Below are positions 1-6,654 of a stretch of 12,347 bases of DNA, piece by piece. Numbering within the stretch: the stretch's first letter is position 1; each line of letters begins with the position of its first letter. Under the pieces are notes generated by a model. That model made no database searches, had not been told where the DNA came from, and saw only the letters and a list, made by a program, of their open reading frames with translations. Position numbers and translations under genes: made by a program. The stretch covers positions 1 through 12,347 of the forward strand of contig CATPAP010000181.1 of assembly GCA_955651875.1 (NCBI GenBank). The letters run 5' to 3'. The stretch comes from Candidatus Dormiibacterota bacterium. GTDB lineage: Bacteria > Chloroflexota > Dormibacteria > Aeolococcales > Aeolococcaceae.

Positions 1-49
1 CCTCGGATGGGGCTCCGGCGGCTCCAGCACGAGCCACCTGCGACTGGGC

Positions 50-199
50 TCACGTCGTGCTCACCGAGCTCGAGGTCCGGCCCTTGGCGACGTACAGCGC
101 GCTCAGCGTGATTGCCACGGCCGCCATCAGGATTACGATCGCGATGGCTGCCCGACGCGTGCTCGTCCGACCCTGGTACCTGGTCTGTGTTGCCTGCAT
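50..199 (-). CDS. Small single-pass membrane protein, 49 aa
   Basis: Unrecognised small protein. Reading the minus strand from the ATG at 199-197 gives 49 codons and a TGA at 52-50. A GGAGG ribosome binding site lies 7 bases upstream of the ATG, which is good evidence that the frame is translated. The protein has a polar, basic N-terminus of about 17 residues ending in an Arg-Arg pair. One hydrophobic segment follows (residues about 18-37, rich in Ala, Ile, Val and Leu), then a short Ser/Thr-rich tail. The positive-inside rule predicts an N-in, C-out single-pass protein. It could also be an uncleaved signal anchor. It diverges from the SARP-type regulator gene and shares its 163-base intergenic region, including the heptamer array at 261-289, so it is a natural candidate target of that regulator. 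The function is unknown. The last codons overlap a GTG that could start another frame running off the left edge. Confidence 0.6.
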   Translation of the reverse strand: MQATQTRYQGRTSTRRAAIAIVILMAAVAITLSALYVAKGRTSSSVSTT

Positions 200-258
200 G
201 TCCGTGCCTCCGTGTTCTGCTGCCGCTTATGCGGTCGACGGCACGACCATGGCGGGCA

Positions 259-293
259 CCGCTGACACCGCCCTGACTGCCCGCTGACACCGC
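259..293. promoter_or_regulatory. Phased heptamer repeats resembling a SARP operator
   Basis: Three related heptamers are spaced exactly 11 bases apart: GCTGACA at 261-267, CCTGACT at 272-278 and GCTGACA at 283-289. The outer two are part of an identical 13-base direct repeat (259-271 and 281-293), offset by 22 bases. A weaker fourth unit, GGCGACG at 294-300, keeps the GAC core in phase. Known SARP regulators bind direct heptamer repeats at 11- or 22-base spacing. This array lies directly upstream of a gene for such a regulator. That it is a binding site is inference. Confidence 0.5.
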
Positions 294-332
294 GGCGACG
301 CCGCCAGGGCTGCCCGTGCGGGCGACCGGTGG

Positions 333-358
333 TAAGGTTGACGGCGTCATCGGGAGGG
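333..358 (+). promoter_or_regulatory. Candidate -10 element and ribosome binding site of the SARP gene
   Basis: TAAGGT at 333-338 matches the loose TAnnnT form of a -10 element; no convincing -35 is visible. GGGAGGG at 352-358 is a strong ribosome binding site 4 bases before the ATG at 363, and it fixes that start. The promoter part is weak; the ribosome binding site is firm. Confidence 0.4.
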
Positions 359-362
359 CGTC

Positions 363-3300
363 ATGGAGTTTCTTCTCCTCGGCCCACTCGAAGTCCGGGA
401 TCGGGACCGGACCCTGCCGATCGTAGGGGCGCGGCAGCGAGGCCTACTCGGCGTGCTTCTGCTCCACGCCAACGAAGTGGTCTCGACCGACCGTCTCATC
501 GAAGACGTCTGGCGCGGCGAACCGCCTGACACCGCCGACAACGCGCTGCAGCGGCACGTGTCGCGGCTCCGCCACGTGCTCCAACCAGCTGACGGCGATC
601 GCCAGCTGCTGCTGACCCGCGCGCCCGGCTACGTGCTTCGCATTTCCCCCGACGCGCTCGACCTCGAGCGCTTCCGCCGGCTCGTCGACGAGGCACACCA
701 CACCCGCAGCACCGACGCCGCAGCGGCGGCGGCGCTGCTGCGCCAGGCGCTGGCACTGTGGCGCGGGCAGCCGCTTGCCGACTTCGCCTTCGAGCCCTTT
801 GCCCAGGTCGAGGTGGCGCGTCTCGAAGAGCTGCACGTCGCGGCCCTCGAGGATCTCATCGACGCCGAGCTCGCCGCGGGTGCCCATGACGCAGTGGTGG
901 CAGAAACCGAGGCGCTGGTCGCCGAGCATCCGCTGCGGGAACGGCTGCGTTGCCACCTCATGCTGGCGCTGTACCGGTCGGGGCGGCAGGCCGACGCGCT
1001 GCGCGTGTACCGCGAGGGTCGCGCCACCCTGGTCGAGGAGCTCGGAATCGAGCCGGGGCCTGAACTGCGGGCGCTCGAGAAAGCGATCCTCGTGCAGGAC
1101 CCGTCGTTGATCCTCAGCCGGCCGGCCGCACCACGGCGGACGGCTCGGCGGGCGGGACGCCTCGCGCTCGGGGACCGGGCCGTGTGCCCGGTCCTGGTCG
1201 GTCGCTCACGGCTGTTGTCCGACCTCGTTTCCGCACTGGGGCGCGCGCGTGAGGGCGACGGACGCGTCGCTCTCCTGGCCGGTGACGCCGGAGCGGGAAA
1301 GACGCGCCTTGCCCGCGAACTCGCCGACTACGCCACCGCCAGCGGATTGACCGTGCTCGCGGGTGCGTGCTCGGAAATCGATCTCTCCGTGCCGTATCTG
1401 CCCTTCGTCGAGGCGATCAGCGGCGGCCTCGCCGAGGCCGATCTCGACCACCTCCGGGCGGTGCTCGGGCCGGCTGCGACGGAGCTCGGCGAGCTGTTCC
1501 CGCAGCTGGCTGCCGGCACTCCCATCGCAGCCGCACCGGCCCGGCAGGAGCAGGCGAAGTTGCGGCTGTTTGAGGCGATGGTGTCGCTCCTGCTCGCGCT
1601 GGGGACCGATGGCGGCCTGCTGCTGGTCCTCGATGACATGCAGTGGGCGGAGCGCTCCACGCTCGAGCTCGCGGAGTACCTGGCCCGGCGGCTGCGGTCG
1701 AGCCGCACGCTGTTGCTGCTCACGGTGCGCACGGCCGAAGTCGACCGGGGCCACGCGCTGATGGTGGCGTTCGAACGCTGGCGACGATCCGGTCGCGCCG
1801 ATCTGATCGAGGTCACACCCCTGGAAACCGCCGACGTCACCGCCATGGTCCAGGCCATCCTCGGCCCAAACGCGAGTGGGTCAGACCTTGGGCAGGTGCT
1901 CCATGCGCGCAGTGACGGGAATCCCTACGTGGTGGAGGAGCTGCTTCAGGACGCGCTCGACCACGGCGAGCTGGTCCGGACCGGCGCGGATGTGTGGGAG
2001 AGCCGTCAGTCAGGCGAGCTTCGGCTGCCGCGCAGCGTTGCCGACAACGTGCTGCGGAGGGTGGACCGCCTTGGCGAGGAGCACGCTGAGACGCTTCGCG
2101 CCGCCGCCGTTCTCGGCCGCACCTTCAGCTTCCCGGCGCTCGTCACACTCGTTGGACGGCCAGAGCAGGCCGTTCGAGGAGCGCTCGATCACTGCGTGCG
2201 GCGGCAGCTGCTCGACGAGGACGATCGCGGTGACACGTACCGCTTTCGCCACGCCCTCACCTGGGAGGCCGTCTACACCGACCTGCTACCGTCGCGCCGC
2301 CGCCGGCTGCATGCGCACGCCGCCGACGCCCTGCGTGCCCTGCCCGGGCAGCAGCCTCTCGTCGCAATCGCGCACCACCTGCTCGAGGGTGGCCGGGGCA
2401 GGGAGGCGGTGTCGGTCTGCATCGCGGCCGCGGCCGAGGCGATGCGTCACCACGCCCCCACCGACGCCGCGCAGCTCTATGCGCGAGCCATCGAACACGC
2501 CCCCGACGGCGCTGAACGTGGTCGCCTGCTCTGCCTCTGGGGCGAAGCCGCCCATCGAGCCGGAGACGCCGCCGCTGCAGAAGAGCGGCTCGAGCGCGGG
2601 GTGGCGATGCTGGACCAGCACGGCGACCGCTTGGAAGCAGCGCGCCATCGGCTCAGCCTCGGCCGCTGCCTGTGGGAGCGCTCTCAGCATCAGCGGGCGC
2701 GCAGCGAATACGAGCTGGCGCGGCAGGCCCTCGAGGCGGCGGGGCCGAGCGAGGAGCTGGCCACCGCGTACGTGCGCCTCTCGAGCCTGCACACGTATCA
2801 GCTCGAGTTCGCCGAGGCGGAGGCGTTGGCGGCGCGGGCCGCGGACTTCGCCGAGCAAGCAGATGCCACCGGTGCCCGCATCGCCGCCGCGGTCTGGCTG
2901 GGCTCCGCACAGTGCGACCAGGGCAGCCTTGATGAGGGTTTGGTCCACCTCCGTCGCGCCTTTGACGAGGCGACGGCTCTCGAGCTCCACGACCTCGCCG
3001 CACATGCCCTCAGCAACACCCTGAGCGTGCTCGAGTCGTACGGCCGCGTCGCAGAGTGCGGCCCGCTGCTCGAGCTCTACCGGGAGCGCAAGCAGGATCC
3101 GTGGACTGAGATGATGGCCGCCTATTACGCGGGCTGGCTCCACCTCTGGGCCGCGGAGTTGGACACCGCCGCAGCCGATATCGAGCAGCTCAACCGGCTC
3201 GCGGACCAATACGGCTCCCGCACGCCGCTCTCATGGGGTCGCGGCGTGCTCTCGGTGATCCTCAGCGAGCTTGGTCGGTTCGACGAGGCCAGGTCGGTGG

Positions 3301-3854
3301 TCCCAGAGCTGGACGATGACCTCGAGCGGCAGGAGCTCGCCGAGCAGTGGTGGGAGATCCTCCGCTTCCGGCTGGCCACCCAGGACGTGGACGGTGCACT
3401 CGAGGTGGCAGAGCGGGTGCTGCCGGCCGCGTGGTGGGCAGCGGGGACCTCCCTGCCCGACGCCGCGGTCGAAGCGCTGCTCGCGGGCGCACACAACGAC
3501 GACGCCACCCGGCTGGTCGACGATGTCGCCTCGCAGCCGCGGGGTCGGATGAACGCCGCACACCTGCATCGGTCGCGCGGGCGCCTCGCGCTGGCGAGAG
3601 GCGACGCCGCTACCGCGAGACGCGACTTTGCTGCAGCGGTGGACGGCTTTCGGGTCGGCGGCTACCGGCTCGAGGTGCTGCGCACCCAGCTGTTGCAGGC
3701 GCAGTCGCTGGCCATGGCTGGAAAGTCGACCGAGGCGGCCAGGGCGGTCCAGCAGCTGGTTGCCGACAGCACGGCCTGTGGCGCGCTCACCATCGCCGGC
3801 TTTGCAGCCACTCTGGCCGAGCGCGCACCGCGCCCACGCACCGGGAAGCGCTGA
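363..3854 (+). CDS. AfsR/SARP-family transcriptional regulator with BTAD, ATPase and helical-repeat domains, 1163 aa
   Basis: Large cytoplasmic transcription factor. Residues about 1-95 form an OmpR-like winged-helix domain typical of SARPs, with the characteristic LLGPLEV start and an APGYVL wing near residue 90. Residues about 100-246 form the bacterial transcriptional activation domain (BTAD), ending in the family-typical ELGIEPGPELRALE stretch. An AAA/STAND-type ATPase domain follows at about 275-530. It has a Walker A GDAGAGKT at 307-314 and a Walker B LLLVLDDMQW at 419-428. The remainder, about 600-1150, is Ala- and Leu-rich and helical, consistent with TPR repeats. There is no C-terminal LuxR helix-turn-helix. 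Such proteins bind direct heptamer repeats and activate secondary metabolism or other accessory genes, with the ATPase and TPR parts gating activity. Here no biosynthetic cluster is in view. The direct target may be its own promoter or the divergent 49-aa gene. The start is fixed by the GGGAGGG site just upstream. Confidence 0.93.
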   Translation: MEFLLLGPLEVRDRDRTLPIVGARQRGLLGVLLLHANEVVSTDRLIEDVWRGEPPDTADNALQRHVSRLRHVLQPADGDRQLLLTRAPGYVLRISPDALDLERFRRLVDEAHHTRSTDAAAAAALLRQALALWRGQPLADFAFEPFAQVEVARLEELHVAALEDLIDAELAAGAHDAVVAETEALVAEHPLRERLRCHLMLALYRSGRQADALRVYREGRATLVEELGIEPGPELRALEKAILVQDPSLILSRPAAPRRTARRAGRLALGDRAVCPVLVGRSRLLSDLVSALGRAREGDGRVALLAGDAGAGKTRLARELADYATASGLTVLAGACSEIDLSVPYLPFVEAISGGLAEADLDHLRAVLGPAATELGELFPQLAAGTPIAAAPARQEQAKLRLFEAMVSLLLALGTDGGLLLVLDDMQWAERSTLELAEYLARRLRSSRTLLLLTVRTAEVDRGHALMVAFERWRRSGRADLIEVTPLETADVTAMVQAILGPNASGSDLGQVLHARSDGNPYVVEELLQDALDHGELVRTGADVWESRQSGELRLPRSVADNVLRRVDRLGEEHAETLRAAAVLGRTFSFPALVTLVGRPEQAVRGALDHCVRRQLLDEDDRGDTYRFRHALTWEAVYTDLLPSRRRRLHAHAADALRALPGQQPLVAIAHHLLEGGRGREAVSVCIAAAAEAMRHHAPTDAAQLYARAIEHAPDGAERGRLLCLWGEAAHRAGDAAAAEERLERGVAMLDQHGDRLEAARHRLSLGRCLWERSQHQRARSEYELARQALEAAGPSEELATAYVRLSSLHTYQLEFAEAEALAARAADFAEQADATGARIAAAVWLGSAQCDQGSLDEGLVHLRRAFDEATALELHDLAAHALSNTLSVLESYGRVAECGPLLELYRERKQDPWTEMMAAYYAGWLHLWAAELDTAAADIEQLNRLADQYGSRTPLSWGRGVLSVILSELGRFDEARSVVPELDDDLERQELAEQWWEILRFRLATQDVDGALEVAERVLPAAWWAAGTSLPDAAVEALLAGAHNDDATRLVDDVASQPRGRMNAAHLHRSRGRLALARGDAATARRDFAAAVDGFRVGGYRLEVLRTQLLQAQSLAMAGKSTEAARAVQQLVADSTACGALTIAGFAATLAERAPRPRTGKR

Positions 3855-3893
3855 AAAGACCTCGGTGGCAATCGTGTGAGCCCGGGCTACGCG

Positions 3894-4208
3894 TCAGTCG
3901 ATGACCGTGATATAGGCACCGACGAGGGTGGCGGTCTGCTGGTCAACGACGCCCTTGCGGCGCTCGGCGTGGTCCAGCTGAAAGTGTTGAAAAGCCGCCG
4001 TTGAGGTGATCGGATTCACCTCATCATCGCCGTGGTTGTGGAAGGACACGTGCAGAAACGAATCGTCCGCGAGCCGGAGGACCAGGTAACTCACATTGTC
4101 TGGCGCGCTGGCGGCAAGCTCGTCAAAGACGGCTTCGACGCGTCGCTGGTTCTCCTCCGCCGCCGCAGCGGACTGCGTCGCGTAGCGGGTAACCAACCGC
4201 TTCTGCAT
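3894..4208 (-). CDS. Small dimeric alpha/beta-barrel (ABM-like) protein, 104 aa
   Basis: The ATG at 4208-4206 is chosen because AGGAG lies 7 bases upstream on the minus strand. The open frame extends much further upstream, but without coding character. The 104-residue product has an early strand (residues 2-9), a helix rich in Glu and Ala (about 15-33), a strand YLVLRLADD with a following FLHVSF (41-56), an Asn-Pro turn near 65 and a helix around AFQHFQLDHAERR (72-84). This order is typical of small antibiotic-biosynthesis-monooxygenase-like ferredoxin folds that act as dimers. Many such proteins have no known substrate, and no catalytic residue can be assigned here. The gene diverges from xylF across a 247-base gap and converges on the SARP gene with 39 bases between stops. 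No clear terminator separates them. The fold is inferred from pattern only; the function is unknown. Confidence 0.78.
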   Translation of the reverse strand: MQKRLVTRYATQSAAAAEENQRRVEAVFDELAASAPDNVSYLVLRLADDSFLHVSFHNHGDDEVNPITSTAAFQHFQLDHAERRKGVVDQQTATLVGAYITVID

Positions 4209-4304
4209 ATATGAACTCCTTTCGCCGGTACCGGGCTCGATGCCGCGGAGACCGCTCAAGACGCGACAGCCGAGACGGTCCACACGGCGACATGACCTCA
4301 AAGC

Positions 4305-4334
4305 TTGACACTCCTCACAGCAGGTGGGCAAAGT
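4305..4334 (+). promoter_or_regulatory. Candidate promoter of xylFGH
   Basis: A consensus -35 box TTGACA (4305-4310) is followed after 18 bases by a weak -10, CAAAGT (4329-4334). It would leave a leader of about 115 bases before the xylF ATG. The perfect -35 is notable in this GC-rich gap, but the -10 is poor, so the call is tentative. Confidence 0.35.
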
Positions 4335-4346
4335 CCCCTCGCATGG

Positions 4347-4362
4347 CCACGCCGCGACGTGG
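4347..4362. promoter_or_regulatory. Inverted repeat downstream of the xylF promoter candidate
   Basis: CCACG (4347-4351) and CGTGG (4358-4362) form an inverted repeat with a 6-base spacer. It lies about 13 bases after the candidate -10 of xylFGH, a position where a repressor of a sugar operon could block transcription. No regulator gene for it is in the window. Chance occurrence in GC-rich DNA is possible. Confidence 0.25.
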
Positions 4363-4455
4363 TGGCTGCAGGAGACGGACAACGGCGCGCTCGACGGTAC
4401 GCACAACCGGTCGATACCGAGCGTCATCAGCGGGCGAGAACGAGGAGGACCAGGC

Positions 4456-5721
4456 ATGCGGATCGACACCAGGGGCTCGGGCAGGTTCACCCGAGCGACA
4501 CGATGGAGCGCTGTTGTTGGCGTGGCCGCCGTGGCGGCGGCATGCGGCAGCAGTTCGACGCCGTCGTCGTCGTCCTCGTCGGGCAATGCTACCGTCCCGT
4601 CCGGGCTCAGCATCAAGTCCTTCGACAGCGGCTTCTCCGTGATGAGCCAGCTCAAGGGCCTGACCGCGGCTGGCAAGGGGATGGTCGGCGTCATCCTCCC
4701 CGACACCACGTCGTCGACGCGGTACGTCAACTTCGACCTCCCCTACCTGACCAAGGCCTTTACCGAGGCTGGGTACAGCAGCTCCCAATTCAAGATCGAC
4801 AACGCCCAGGGCAACGACGCCACCGAGCTGGCGGACGCACAAGCGGATATCACCCTGGGCGTCAGCGTGCTGGTGTTCGACCCGCTCGACAGCACCGTGG
4901 GCGCGCAGATCCAGGCACTGGCCCAGTCGCACGGCGTCGCGGCCATCAGCTACGACCGCGCCACGTTCCAGGGCACCAATACCTACTATGTCAGCTTCGA
5001 CAACGTGCAGGTGGGCAAGCTCATCGGCACGGGGTTCCAGTCCTGCCTCCAGGCCTGGGGCATCACCAGTCCCAAGATCTTCGAGCTTGACGGTGGTGAG
5101 GACACGGATCCCAACGCCGTGTCCTTCGCCCAGGGGTACAACTCTGTCCTGTGGGGCAACACCACCACCCCTGAGACCGCCGGTATGACCAACAGTCAGG
5201 GCTATACCCTGGTCGGTGACCAGATCACGCCGAACTGGGTCAACGCCACAGGCGGCACCATCTTCCAGCAGCAGTTCACCGCGCATCCCAACATCAACGC
5301 CACCGTCGAGGCCAACGACGGGCTTGCCAACGCCGTCATCACCGACCTCAAGAACGGCGGCGTCGCCCCCAAGAAGATCCCGACCACGGGCCAGGACGCC
5401 ACCCTCCTGGGGATTGAGAACGTCCTTCAGGGTTACCAGTGTGGCTCGGTGTACAAGGCCGTGTACCTCGAGGCCCAGGACGCCGTCGCCCTCGCGACCA
5501 TCCTGCGTGCTGGCGCCACCCCACCGCCCGCCCTGGTGAACAGCACGACCAAGCCGTCCAAGGGTGCCGGCAGCACCGAGCCGGCGTCGCTGTTGACCCC
5601 GCAGTGGGTCACCACGTCGAACATGGCATCGACTGTCATCAAGGACCAGTTCGTCTCGGCGTCGACGTTGTGCACCGCGGTGGGCGCCAGCGTCTGCTCG
5701 GCCGCCGGAATCACGCCGTAG
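4456..5721 (+). CDS. xylF: D-xylose-type ABC transporter substrate-binding lipoprotein, 421 aa
   Basis: Extracytoplasmic sugar receptor of an ABC importer. The ATG at 4456 follows a GAGGAGG ribosome binding site and gives a lipoprotein signal peptide. It has an Arg-rich start, a hydrophobic VVGVAAVAAA segment and the lipid-attachment Cys at residue 30, followed by a flexible Ser-rich linker to about residue 46. An upstream in-frame ATG at 4324 is rejected because it would bury the signal. The body is a type I periplasmic-binding fold of the XylF group. It shows AISYDRAT (163-170) and YYVSFDNVQVGKLIG (177-191) in the first half. The second half contains the VEANDGLANAVI and TTGQDATLLGIENVLQGYQ stretches, with a VYKAVYLEA segment next; all are characteristic of D-xylose receptors. 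The C-terminal tail has two Cys that may pair. It is the first gene of xylFGH. Exact sugar specificity is inferred from these motifs. Confidence 0.92.
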   Translation: MRIDTRGSGRFTRATRWSAVVGVAAVAAACGSSSTPSSSSSSGNATVPSGLSIKSFDSGFSVMSQLKGLTAAGKGMVGVILPDTTSSTRYVNFDLPYLTKAFTEAGYSSSQFKIDNAQGNDATELADAQADITLGVSVLVFDPLDSTVGAQIQALAQSHGVAAISYDRATFQGTNTYYVSFDNVQVGKLIGTGFQSCLQAWGITSPKIFELDGGEDTDPNAVSFAQGYNSVLWGNTTTPETAGMTNSQGYTLVGDQITPNWVNATGGTIFQQQFTAHPNINATVEANDGLANAVITDLKNGGVAPKKIPTTGQDATLLGIENVLQGYQCGSVYKAVYLEAQDAVALATILRAGATPPPALVNSTTKPSKGAGSTEPASLLTPQWVTTSNMASTVIKDQFVSASTLCTAVGASVCSAAGITP

Positions 5722-5731
5722 ACGACACGCA

Positions 5732-5747
5732 GGCTGCGGGCGCAGCC
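5732..5747 (+). promoter_or_regulatory. Intercistronic hairpin between xylF and xylG
   Basis: GGCTGCG (5732-5738) and CGCAGCC (5741-5747) pair perfectly; with four loop bases the stem is six G/C-rich pairs. It begins 10 bases after the xylF stop and has no T-run. Similar hairpins after binding-protein genes often protect upstream mRNA or lower downstream transcription, so that the receptor is made in excess over ATPase and permease. That role is inference here. Confidence 0.45.
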
Positions 5748-5792
5748 GCGAGAGTGCGGCGGCGCCCAACGTCTGCCCCAGAGGAAGCGATA

Positions 5793-5849
5793 ATGCCGTC
5801 CGCCACGAGACGTCGCACCGGTCCGACCTCGGTCAGCGAGACCGTGTGA
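5793..5849 (+). CDS. Possible 18-codon leader ORF coupled to xylG
   Basis: A short frame begins at ATG 5793, with AGAGGAA 6 bases upstream. It encodes 18 residues, rich in Arg, Ser and Thr, and stops at TGA 5847-5849. The xylG GTG starts at 5851, only one base later, and has no good ribosome binding site of its own. A ribosome finishing the leader could therefore restart on xylG. No hydrophobic segment or repeated codon suggesting classic attenuation is seen. The frame may be chance; its position and ribosome binding site are the only evidence. Confidence 0.35.
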   Translation: MPSATRRRTGPTSVSETV

Positions 5850-5850
5850 G

Positions 5851-6651
5851 GTGAGCGATCCCGGCGATGGGGCGGGGGGCGAGCCGCTTCTCAAGGTCCG
5901 CGGCTTGGACAAGCACTTCGGCGCTGTGCAGGCCTTGTACCACGTCGATCTCGACCTCCCGGCGGGACAGATCACTGCGCTGACCGGCGACAACGGGGCC
6001 GGCAAGTCGGTCTTCACCCGCTGCATCTCCGGGATCCATCCGCCCGACCACGGGCAGATCTACTGGGAGGGGCGCCCGGTCCACATCCGCAGCGCCCGAG
6101 ATGCGTCGCGGCTGGGCATCGAAACCGTCTACCAGGACCTCGCTCTCGCCGACAATCTCGACATCGTCCAGAACATGTTCCTGGGCCGCGAGCGGCTCCG
6201 TCGCCGCCTCCTCGACGAGGACGCCATGGAGCACGAGGCCAGCTCGACGCTCGCCGGACTGCGCGTGACCACGGTGCGGTCGATCCGCCAGCCGGTGGGG
6301 TCGCTCTCGGGCGGCCAGCGCCAGTCGGTGGCGGTGGCCAAGGCGGTGATGTGGAACTCCCGGCTGGTGATCCTCGACGAGCCCACCGCCGCGCTCGGGG
6401 TGGTGCAGACCAAGCAGGTGCTCGAGCTGGTGCAGCGCCTCCGCGACAAAGGGCTCGCGGTGATGCTGATCTCGCACAACCTCAACGACGTCTTCGAGGT
6501 CGCGGACCGGATCGCGGTCCTCCAGCTCGGCCGCATGGTTGCGGAGGGGCCGGTCGCCGAATTCGATCGACAGAGCCTGGTCGAGTACATGACCACCGGG
6601 GCGTCGAGCCGCGAGGTGGCGGCGGGCGCTGGCGGTGGGAAGGGGGCCTGA
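5851..6651 (+). CDS. xylG: D-xylose-type ABC transporter ATP-binding protein, 266 aa
   Basis: Cytoplasmic ATPase that powers the sugar importer. It has a single complete ABC domain: Walker A GDNGAGKS (46-53), Q-loop Gln95 in VYQDLALADNLD, signature LSGGQ (152-156), Walker B LVILDEPT (172-179) and H-loop His209 in ISHNLNDVF. The LDKHFGAVQAL start and the lineage-specific GIHPPDHGQIYWEGRPV segment match carbohydrate-uptake CUT2 ATPases. Enterobacterial XylG and RbsA are about 500 residues with two fused ABC domains. This one is half that size, as is common in actinobacterial CUT2 systems, and would act as a homodimer. GTG 5851 is the start that gives a normal N-terminus, although it lacks a strong ribosome binding site. 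The xylH ATG follows the stop by 3 bases, so the two are co-translated. Confidence 0.93.
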   Translation: MSDPGDGAGGEPLLKVRGLDKHFGAVQALYHVDLDLPAGQITALTGDNGAGKSVFTRCISGIHPPDHGQIYWEGRPVHIRSARDASRLGIETVYQDLALADNLDIVQNMFLGRERLRRRLLDEDAMEHEASSTLAGLRVTTVRSIRQPVGSLSGGQRQSVAVAKAVMWNSRLVILDEPTAALGVVQTKQVLELVQRLRDKGLAVMLISHNLNDVFEVADRIAVLQLGRMVAEGPVAEFDRQSLVEYMTTGASSREVAAGAGGGKGA

Positions 6652-6654
6652 GCG

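Noticed and set aside
1..53. A GTG overlapping the TGA of the 49-aa gene could start another minus-strand gene running off the left edge
   Set aside because: Only 17 codons are visible, Ser/Arg-rich with no recognisable motif; an overlap of the GTGA type alone is too weak.
3879..3888. AGCCCGGGCT palindrome between the SARP and ABM-like genes as a terminator
   Set aside because: It has no loop or T-run; a 10-base self-complementary GC word is expected by chance here.
4324..4455. Upstream in-frame ATG that would extend XylF by 44 residues
   Set aside because: It would place the signal peptide inside the protein; ATG 4456 has its own GAGGAGG and gives a proper lipobox.
4556..4595. TCG-rich microsatellite in xylF as a phase-variable repeat
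   Set aside because: It encodes the usual Ser-rich linker after a lipobox; trinucleotide changes would not alter the frame.
4209..4730. N-terminal extension of the ABM-like minus-strand frame
   Set aside because: The extension overlaps xylF, has no domain character, and ATG 4208 has a well-placed AGGAG.
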